Source: an uncultured Atopobium sp.
GTDB lineage: Bacteria > Actinomycetota > Coriobacteriia > Coriobacteriales > Atopobiaceae
Reading direction: 5' to 3'
Length of the DNA stretch: 12,543 bases
Assembly (NCBI GenBank): GCA_916720465.1
Contig: CAKARF010000022.1
Span: 1 to 12,543, forward strand
Position 1 is the stretch's first letter, and each line of letters starts with the position of its first letter. Shown in pieces: positions 1 to 5,276 of the stretch. The notes beneath the pieces were generated by a model that made no database searches, had not been told where the DNA came from, and worked only from the letters and a program-made list of their open reading frames with translations. The position numbers and the translations under genes are program-made.

Positions 1-565
1 CATTGACAAGAAGATCAGCGTCATAGTGGGATTGAAGCTGGTCATACGTAATTGCGCAGTCAACAAATGAAGAGCTTACTTGAGGGTTTCTGGAGACTCC
101 CACAACATACGCTCCGCCTTTTTTTAATGCATAGCAAACTGCCTGGCCAGCACCACCAAAGGCTCCCAAAACGATTACTTTCTTGTGGCTCAAGTTGACC
201 TTGAGGCTTTTAACCAGATACTCAAAGCCATACACATCTGTGTTGTCTGCTGCTATGAGTCCATTCGCTTCTTTTACCAGTGTATTTGCTGCTCCTATAG
301 CTTGAGCATCCTCAGAAACTGAGTCCGCAAGAGCGCAGGCATTCTTTTTGTAAGGGATGGTAACGTTCAAACCACGCCAAGGTTGGCCTTTAAGAAAGTC
401 CTTTAGCTCCGAAGCAGAAAGCTCATGAAGCTGGTAGGGAAATGACCCCAACTTTTCATGAATTTCTGCCGACCAGCTATGAGAGAGTTTCTCGCCAATA
501 AGCCCAAAAGGAGCAAGGGGAGCTGTAGGGTTGCTTGAGGCTTGTTGTACGGTTTTAGAGCTCAC
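1..565 (-). CDS. aroE: Shikimate dehydrogenase AroE (partial, C-terminus beyond left edge)
   Basis: NADP-dependent cytosolic reduction of 3-dehydroshikimate to shikimate. The 188 visible residues show the substrate-site GEKLSHSWS (residues 24-32, with the two shikimate-binding serines), NVTIPYK with the catalytic lysine K73, AANTL at 92-96, and NTD with the catalytic partner D110. A Rossmann nucleotide loop follows at about 130-143, then SRN, whose Arg normally contacts the NADP phosphate. The loop reads LGAFGGAG, one residue longer than the usual LGAGGA-type loop. I chose the GTG start at 563-565: AGGAGA lies 6 nt upstream, and the conserved domain begins near residue 19, leaving a short Ser/Thr/Pro-rich leader. 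The start lies inside the end of the chorismate mutase gene (11-bp overlap), so it should be co-translated as the distal gene of the aroA-aroC-mutase-aroE operon. The C-terminal part of the NADP domain is outside the window. Confidence 0.95.
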   Translation of the reverse strand, partial: MSSKTVQQASSNPTAPLAPFGLIGEKLSHSWSAEIHEKLGSFPYQLHELSASELKDFLKGQPWRGLNVTIPYKKNACALADSVSEDAQAIGAANTLVKEANGLIAADNTDVYGFEYLVKSLKVNLSHKKVIVLGAFGGAGQAVCYALKKGGAYVVGVSRNPQVSSSFVDCAITYDQLQSHYDADLLVN

Positions 566-827
566 GAGATGTCTCCTGAACTGCTTTTGCAGTCTTCATC
601 AAAACCTCAAGTAACTCTAAAGCATACGGTTCAAGTTTCGGAGAAACAGAAGTTTTAACCTGGTCTTTTTTGACATCTTCTCGTGAGGAATCAAGAACAG
701 AAAGCCCGTGCTCCTTCTTATAAGCACCAATCTGTTTGGCAACTGCAAGTCTTTGCTTAAAGAGGGCAAAGATCTGTGCATCAATCGAATCTATTTCCTG
801 GCGCAGTGTCTCTAACTGATTAGTCAT
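555..827 (-). CDS. Chorismate mutase, AroQ-fold, monofunctional
   Basis: Converts chorismate to prephenate, the first step of the Phe/Tyr branch. The 90-residue protein matches the all-helical AroQ class domain alone, with no prephenate dehydratase, dehydrogenase or DAHP synthase fused to it. Residues lining up with the known E. coli mutase active site are R9 (LRQEID), R26, K37, D46, R49-E50 (LDSSRE) and probably Q84. The gene starts with ATG inside the last codons of aroC (8-bp overlap, ATGACTAA) with only a weak upstream GGA, which suggests translational coupling. Its end overlaps the aroE start by 11 bp. Lying directly after chorismate synthase, it acts on that enzyme's product. I leave the symbol blank because aroQ is also used for type II dehydroquinase. 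Confidence 0.93.
   Translation of the reverse strand: MTNQLETLRQEIDSIDAQIFALFKQRLAVAKQIGAYKKEHGLSVLDSSREDVKKDQVKTSVSPKLEPYALELLEVLMKTAKAVQETSREL
572..577 (-). promoter_or_regulatory. Ribosome binding site deciding the aroE GTG start
   Basis: Read on the minus strand, AGGAGA sits 6 nt before the GTG at 565-563, inside the last codons of the chorismate mutase gene. It supports the GTG start over later candidates. Confidence 0.6.
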
Positions 828-1962
828 TGTGATATCCGTTCTGCTCAGAGGGCCAGGAATATAAGGCGTCGAGAAGGGCTAGCGCAAAAGCGCTTTCAAC
901 GCAAGGGACGGCGCGTAAAACTGCAGTTACGTCGTGTCTGCCTTGAACTACAAGCTGCTCTGGTTCCATAGTTTGAAGGTTAACTGAATGTTGAGGAAGG
1001 CCAATACTTGAGATTGGTTTTAGTGCGCATCTAAACCAAAGAGGGGCTCCAGTTGAAATACCGCCCAGAATACCTCCAGCATGATTGGTGGTTGGTACTA
1101 CGGAGCTGTTGCGCACTTCGTAAGCATCATTGTTTTGTGAACCAAATAAATTGGCAACATTCATGCCGCTACCAAATTCTATGGCTTTAACAGCGGGAAC
1201 ACCAAAGATTGCAGCAGAGATGGTATTTTCAAGCCCATGGAAATGGGGGCATCCAATACCTGCGGGAACGCCCGTTGCTGCGCATTCTATGACGCCGCCA
1301 ACGGTATTTTTCTCTGAGCGCAACTCTGTGAGGAGTACACGGGTTTTCTCGCCAGCTTGTGCATCGAGGAAGGGAAGTGCTTGAGGGTCAGCTTGGAGCA
1401 GCTGACCCATTTGGAGAGCAAGCTGTTTATTGGCCTCAAGAGAGTTGTCTACAAGCTCAAGGGGAGTATCGTTGATGTCCTTTATTTTGAGCACATGAGC
1501 TGCAATGGAGATTCCCTGAGCACGTAAAATCTGGAGCGCTATGCCTCCCGCAATGCAAAGAGGGGCTGTTAAGCGAGCGGAAAAATGTCCTCCACCCGTT
1601 TGTGTATAGGAGTCTCCCCATTTTGCCCAAGCAGAAAAATCAGCATGTCCAGGACGAGGGACAAGCTTTGTAGCTGCGTAATCTTGTGGTCGAACGTTAG
1701 CGTTAGGCAGCTCCACCGTAAGCGGAGAACCGTCTAAAACGCCTTCTGCTGAAATTCCAGAGATAAACTGTGGATTGTCAACTTCTTTACGCGGAGTATC
1801 CCACGGATGTGAGGGAGATCTTCTTTGAAGAAATGTCTTAAGCTCAGCTAAGTCAACCGTAAAACCAGCAGGTAGGCCTTCAATGGTGCAGCCGATTTTT
1901 GGAGCATGAGACTCGCCAAAAATAGATACTTTTACTGTTGTCCCAAAAGTTGAGGTCATCAT
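820..1962 (-). CDS. aroC: Chorismate synthase AroC
   Basis: Last step to chorismate: FMN-dependent 1,4-anti elimination of phosphate from EPSP. At 380 residues it is of normal length. Visible signatures are FGESHAPKIGCTIEGLPAG (residues 15-33, with catalytic H19), RPGHAD with the second conserved histidine H106, and the FMN/substrate stretch QTGGGHFSARLTAP (121-134). The usual GESHG is GESHA here, and the usual GGGRSSARET is GGGHFSARLT; I associate the second form with clostridial AroC proteins, so it is probably a lineage variant rather than a defect. Two ATG codons stand in tandem (1960-1962 and 1957-1959). The first directly follows the aroA stop (TAAATGATG), with GGAG 6 nt before it. The first is annotated, but the second would give a protein only one residue shorter. 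Expression is clearly coupled to aroA. Confidence 0.97.
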   Translation of the reverse strand: MMTSTFGTTVKVSIFGESHAPKIGCTIEGLPAGFTVDLAELKTFLQRRSPSHPWDTPRKEVDNPQFISGISAEGVLDGSPLTVELPNANVRPQDYAATKLVPRPGHADFSAWAKWGDSYTQTGGGHFSARLTAPLCIAGGIALQILRAQGISIAAHVLKIKDINDTPLELVDNSLEANKQLALQMGQLLQADPQALPFLDAQAGEKTRVLLTELRSEKNTVGGVIECAATGVPAGIGCPHFHGLENTISAAIFGVPAVKAIEFGSGMNVANLFGSQNNDAYEVRNSSVVPTTNHAGGILGGISTGAPLWFRCALKPISSIGLPQHSVNLQTMEPEQLVVQGRHDVTAVLRAVPCVESAFALALLDALYSWPSEQNGYHND

Positions 1963-3243
1963 TTATGACTCCATACTGTGGCAGACGCCACCAAGCTGCT
2001 TGAAGTGCTCAAAGAAGAGCGGATACGACTTATTGATTGCCTCAGCATGGGTGATGACAACAGGACCCGTTGCATATGAAGCCATGATAGTAGCCATCAT
2101 CACAATACGATGATCCTTGCACGAGTCTACGATGCAACTAGTAGGCTGCTTTCCTCCCATGATTTCAAGAGTTGTTTGATCTTCAGAGAGCTCAACGGTC
2201 ACACCAAATGCCTTAAGTACGTTGCAGATGCTTTGAACGCGGTCGGACTCTTTAAGACGAAGGCGCTGAATATTGGTAAGCTTGCTTGTTCCAGGGATAA
2301 ACGCAGCTAATGCAGCAAGTACCGGGGCAAGATCGCACACCTCGGAGACAGAAATGGTAAACGGCCGCAGGTGATCCATCATACAAGCTGCACCCTTTTG
2401 CTGGCGAGAAACGCGTGCGCCCACAAGCGATAACGCGGCTAAGATAGCTCTATCTCCCTGGACACTTTGCATGGAGAGCCCTGTGACCTCTACGCCTTGC
2501 CCAATTGCTCCTGCGGCAAGCCAGGGTGCAGCGTTTGACCAATCTCCTTCGATTGAATAAACGCCTGGACAAACGTAGTGTTGAGGTTCAATGGTATAGG
2601 TGCTACTCGAGGCATCAAACGCGGCGGTAACTCCAAAATCTTGCATGACTTGTTCGGTTATAGCCAAATAGTCTTTTGACTGGATAGGTCCTGTAATCTG
2701 TATTGTTGAAGATTTACTCAACAAAGGTAAAGACAGCAAAAGTCCAGAAATAAATTGAGATGAAATATCTCCTGGTAGCTCAAATAAACCGCCAATAAGT
2801 TTGCCTGAAACCTCAAGGATCTTCTCGTCTTGCCAGCTAAAAGACATACCATGGGCAGAGAGTTCTGAGATAAGCGGCTCTAGGGGTCGAGAAAAGAGTC
2901 TTCCTTCTGCAGAAATTGTGGCGTTTACGTTTAGCGCGCCCAGAAGGGGGAGTAAAAACCTGAGCGTGGTCCCAGATTCTTTGCAGTTAATTTGCACGTT
3001 TTGAGGTCGATTTTGCTCTTTTGCAGGGACAACTCTAAATCCCTGTTTAGTTCTAGCGATAGTGATGCCTAAAGCTTTAAGACAATCAACAGTTACTTGA
3101 ATGTCCTCTGAGATGTAAGGACAGGTAATGTTGGTAGTGCCGTTTGCAAATGAAGCGCAGATGAGCGCGCGATGAGCGCATGATTTTGATGGGATGGCTT
3201 CTACCGTTCCAAATAAATCATGAGGAGTTATTGAAACATCCAT
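1963..3243 (-). CDS. aroA: 5-Enolpyruvylshikimate-3-phosphate (EPSP) synthase AroA
   Basis: Transfers enolpyruvyl from PEP to shikimate-3-phosphate, step 6 of the pathway. The 426-residue two-domain protein keeps the expected active-site residues: K20 and R25 (PSKSCAHRAL), the PEP loop ESGTTLRF with G91, T92 and R95, SSQ at 161-163, catalytic D304, KESDR at 331-335, DHR at 377-379 and K405 in NKSYP. The loop differs from the E. coli type NAGTAMRP: there is Phe (F96) where E. coli has Pro101. The ESG(S/T)TLRF form is one I associate with clostridial AroA; glyphosate response cannot be read from this. ATG at 3243 is the first sensible start and has GGAG about 10 nt upstream, a long spacing. It is the first gene of the tight minus-strand operon and is followed without a gap by aroC. 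Confidence 0.97.
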   Translation of the reverse strand: MDVSITPHDLFGTVEAIPSKSCAHRALICASFANGTTNITCPYISEDIQVTVDCLKALGITIARTKQGFRVVPAKEQNRPQNVQINCKESGTTLRFLLPLLGALNVNATISAEGRLFSRPLEPLISELSAHGMSFSWQDEKILEVSGKLIGGLFELPGDISSQFISGLLLSLPLLSKSSTIQITGPIQSKDYLAITEQVMQDFGVTAAFDASSSTYTIEPQHYVCPGVYSIEGDWSNAAPWLAAGAIGQGVEVTGLSMQSVQGDRAILAALSLVGARVSRQQKGAACMMDHLRPFTISVSEVCDLAPVLAALAAFIPGTSKLTNIQRLRLKESDRVQSICNVLKAFGVTVELSEDQTTLEIMGGKQPTSCIVDSCKDHRIVMMATIMASYATGPVVITHAEAINKSYPLFFEHFKQLGGVCHSMES

Positions 3244-3289
3244 TTTTCACACGCTCCGTAACTAATTGCTTGATGTAAGAATACCGCAG

Positions 3290-3319
3290 TTGAGTGACAG
3301 AGAAGGATATGGTTAAAAT
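3290..3319 (+). promoter_or_regulatory. Probable sigma-70-type promoter of the aldolase gene
   Basis: TTGAGT (3290-3295) and TAAAAT (3314-3319) are separated by 18 bp and lie 26 bp before the GTG start. The match to TTGACA/TATAAT is partial. A TATGGT just upstream of TAAAAT is an alternative -10. Confidence 0.45.
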
Positions 3320-3331
3320 TGTTTGAAGATT

Positions 3332-3340
3332 AAAGGAGGA
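3332..3340 (+). promoter_or_regulatory. Strong ribosome binding site for the aldolase GTG start
   Basis: AAAGGAGGA ends 5 nt before GTG at 3346-3348. It is a near-perfect Shine-Dalgarno and settles the use of GTG. Confidence 0.75.
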
Positions 3341-3345
3341 AGCAA

Positions 3346-3972
3346 GTGAATAAACCTTTTAGCGCCGTAACTCAGGTTTTACGTGGTTATACGTACAATC
3401 AGGTTAAAGCTGTAGTTGAGGTTCTTGTTGATTCTCCTGTGCATAACGTTGAAGTAACCATGAACACGCCAGAAGCTGCCTCGTTAATTCAGAAGCTGTC
3501 CAGTGAATATAGCTCTGATATCAATATTGGTGCTGGTACCGTACTTACTCTTGAAGATCTGCGGACGGCTCATAAAGCTGGCGCCACGTTTGTTCTAGCA
3601 CCAACACTGTTCTCTGAAGAGATGTTTGACTACTGCAAAGAGCATGAGATTTTAAGTGTTCCGGGAGCGTTTTCGCCAACAGAGATTGCTCATGCATTTG
3701 CTCTTGGTGCAGATATTGTCAAAGTATTCCCCGCAAATGAGGTTAGCTATGGGTACGCCAAAAAGGTATGCGAGCCTTTAGGAAACTTACCGCTTATGGC
3801 AGTTGGTGGCGTTACAACAGATACTATTGCTGACGTATTTGCTGGTGGATATGCCTATGTAGGAACTGCTAACGGCATCTTCAACAAAAACGATATCCTA
3901 ACTGAAGACAAGACTGCCTTAAAAGGATCAGTACGCAAGCTTGCAGAAGAACTAGAGCGTCTAGGACGTTAG
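3346..3972 (+). CDS. KDPG/KDPGal aldolase family protein (Eda/DgoA-like class I pyruvate aldolase)
   Basis: A 208-residue single-domain TIM barrel that should form a Schiff base with pyruvate and cleave, or form, a 2-keto-3-deoxy sugar acid phosphate. Visible: VLRG (R13), VEVTMNTPEA with the catalytic E36, GAGTVL at 62-67, PGAFSPTEI at 106-114, KVFPA with the Schiff-base lysine K126, and AVGGV at 152-156. Compared with classic Eda, the TLRT arginine is Asn (N40) and PTGG is AVGG. Both changes, and the VLRG opening, resemble the KDPGal aldolase DgoA as I recall it, so KDPGal or a related substrate is as likely as KDPG or 4-hydroxy-2-oxoglutarate. No sugar kinase, dehydratase or transporter gene is adjacent. 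The gene lies in opposite orientation inside the aro cluster, between aroA and aroB, and its stop overlaps the aroB stop by 4 bp. Family is certain; substrate is not. Confidence 0.9.
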   Translation: MNKPFSAVTQVLRGYTYNQVKAVVEVLVDSPVHNVEVTMNTPEAASLIQKLSSEYSSDINIGAGTVLTLEDLRTAHKAGATFVLAPTLFSEEMFDYCKEHEILSVPGAFSPTEIAHAFALGADIVKVFPANEVSYGYAKKVCEPLGNLPLMAVGGVTTDTIADVFAGGYAYVGTANGIFNKNDILTEDKTALKGSVRKLAEELERLGR

Positions 3973-5048
3973 TCTTCTTTTGCTAGCTCAATCAGCTGTT
4001 TAAGTTCTGCAAATGACTTGCGCTCAATGCGAACATCACCAATGCCATAGATAAGTGCCACATCAATTGAATCTGCGTGGCTTTTCTTGTCATGAAGTGC
4101 TGCGCTGCAAAGTTCTTCCACAGTAAATGAAGTGCTGGTAGGAAGGTTATATGACTGCGTAAGTGTAATGATGTTCTCTGCGTCTTCAACAGAACAAAGA
4201 CCAAGTTTAGAACAGGCTTTTGCTATCATGGCCGTTCCAGCAGCAACACAGGAACCGTGTCCAAGCTCAAAGTTGCTAAGCGTCTCAATAGCATGGCCAA
4301 GCGTATGCCCAAGGTTGAGCAGTTTTCTTGATCCTGCTTCTTTGAAGTCTGCTTCAACGATTGACTTCTTTAGTTCAATGCATGCTTGAATGAGCTCTTG
4401 TCTCTGCGATATATCGATGACCTGCATGGGGTTTCTCGCCAAAGAGATTTTATTAAAGAGGTCATATCCAGAAAGAACACCGTATTTAATGAGTTCTCCG
4501 CAGCTATCCTGCAAAAGTGGCGCGGGAATAGAATTCAGCAGCTCAAGGTTAACAATAACTGCCCTGGGGTTATAGAAGGCACCAACAAGATTTTTGCCAA
4601 AAGGCAGGTCAATGGCAGTCTTTCCACCAATTGAAGAGTCAAGCATCGCCAAAAGCGAGGTGGGGATGTGAACGAGCGCACAACCTCGCATATAGGTAGC
4701 TGCAACAAATCCCGCAAGGTCTCCGATGACTCCACCGCCAAGGGCCACAACAATGTCTTCTCGCGTAAAACGATGCTCTGCAAGAATGCTTACCAGCTTT
4801 TGATACGACTCATACGATTTTGCGTGCTCACCTGTGGACACTGTGGCAGTGGTAACGGAGTAGCCAGCTGACTCCAACGAGGTGAGAAGTTCAGAGCCAT
4901 AGAGCTCATTCAAATCTGGATGAGTAACTAAAAGAATCTTTGAACCTGAGGTGTGCGAGCGAATGAGCTTACCGGCCTGCGCAAGCAGGTGATGCCCTAC
5001 ATGAATTTGATATGAGTCGGATGTTAGGTCAACAGAAATAGTATTCAT
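3969..5048 (-). CDS. aroB: 3-Dehydroquinate synthase AroB
   Basis: Converts DAHP to 3-dehydroquinate, step 2 of the pathway, using NAD and a divalent metal such as Zn. The 359-residue protein is of normal length and complete. It has the NAD-binding GGGVIGDLAGFVAATYMRG (104-122), HIPTSLLAMLDSSIGGKTAID with K143, and GKNLVGAFYNP (151-161). Metal ligands are expected at E185 (GELIKYG), H248 (NLGHTLGHAIE) and H264 (GHG); conserved D320-K321-K322 is near the C-terminus. The ATG at 5046-5048 follows GAGGAG with a 3-nt spacer. The gene runs in the same direction as the aro operon but is cut off from it by the plus-strand aldolase, so it needs its own promoter (see 5075-5083). Its end overlaps the aldolase gene's end and no terminator hairpin is visible there. 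Confidence 0.97.
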   Translation of the reverse strand: MNTISVDLTSDSYQIHVGHHLLAQAGKLIRSHTSGSKILLVTHPDLNELYGSELLTSLESAGYSVTTATVSTGEHAKSYESYQKLVSILAEHRFTREDIVVALGGGVIGDLAGFVAATYMRGCALVHIPTSLLAMLDSSIGGKTAIDLPFGKNLVGAFYNPRAVIVNLELLNSIPAPLLQDSCGELIKYGVLSGYDLFNKISLARNPMQVIDISQRQELIQACIELKKSIVEADFKEAGSRKLLNLGHTLGHAIETLSNFELGHGSCVAAGTAMIAKACSKLGLCSVEDAENIITLTQSYNLPTSTSFTVEELCSAALHDKKSHADSIDVALIYGIGDVRIERKSFAELKQLIELAKED

Positions 5049-5074
5049 GAGCTCCTCATTTGCTGGTTGAATTT

Positions 5075-5083
5075 ATTTTAGCA
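5075..5083 (-). promoter_or_regulatory. Possible extended -10 promoter element for aroB
   Basis: Read on the minus strand, TGCTAAAAT (5083 down to 5075) has the TGn extension and would start transcription about 20 nt before the aroB ATG. The -35 region at 17-bp spacing (TTTCTT) is poor, which extended -10 promoters tolerate. Confidence 0.4.
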
Positions 5084-5143
5084 TGGGAAAATACCAGAAG
5101 AAAATTACGCAAACCGTTACAAAAGGCAGTAAGTAGGCTGGGG

Positions 5144-5149
5144 TATACT
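5144..5149 (+). promoter_or_regulatory. Probable -10 box of the tRNA-Arg gene
   Basis: TATACT ends 10 nt before the first tRNA base, the right distance for a very short leader. No good -35 sits at 17-bp spacing; TTACAA (5117-5122) is at 21 bp, which is long. Confidence 0.45.
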
Positions 5150-5159
5150 TATGCACCAT

Positions 5160-5236
5160 GACTCCGTAGCTCAGTGGATTAGAGCGTTTGCCTCCGGAGC
5201 AAAAGGTCGTGGGTTCGAAACCCACCGGGGTCACCA
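5160..5236 (+). tRNA. tRNA-Arg (anticodon CCG)
   Basis: The 77-nt cloverleaf folds by eye. The acceptor GACTCCG (5160-5166) pairs with CGGGGTC (5226-5232) with one G-T wobble. The D stem is GCTC/GAGC, and the anticodon stem TTTGC/GCAAA encloses loop CTCCGGA. The T stem GTGGG/CCCAC encloses TTCGAAA. The anticodon CCG is at 5194-5196 and reads CGG codons. The discriminator A is at 5233, and CCA (5234-5236) is encoded in the gene. The gene has its own -10 box upstream. No T-rich hairpin terminator follows, so transcription may run into the ATPase gene 40 nt downstream. Confidence 0.97.
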
Positions 5237-5276
5237 CGTGTAAAAAACCGGCCATCACTGACTGGAGATTGTTTAT

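Larger units (their letters stand above)
3244..3345. promoter_or_regulatory. Divergent intergenic region between aroA and the aldolase gene
   Basis: This 102-bp spacer must hold the promoters for the minus-strand aro operon and the plus-strand aldolase. On the minus strand a TATTCT (3283 down to 3278) could serve as a -10 box for aroA, but I find no convincing -35 for it. The plus-strand promoter is described separately. I see no clear operator palindrome, T-box leader or riboswitch. Confidence 0.4.

Noticed and set aside
4132..4871. Plus-strand frames within aroB
   Set aside because: aroB motifs run unbroken through the whole interval on the minus strand; these frames lack RBSs and family features.
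5073..5258. Open frame on the minus strand across the tRNA gene (contains GFEPTTFCSGGKRSNPLSYG)
   Set aside because: It is the well-known false translation of the antisense strand of a tRNA. The tRNA fold fully explains the sequence, and the frame has no convincing RBS.
5225..5266. CCGGCC...CTGG as a terminator after tRNA-Arg
   Set aside because: Only about 4 pairs with a long loop and no following T-run; not enough to call a terminator.
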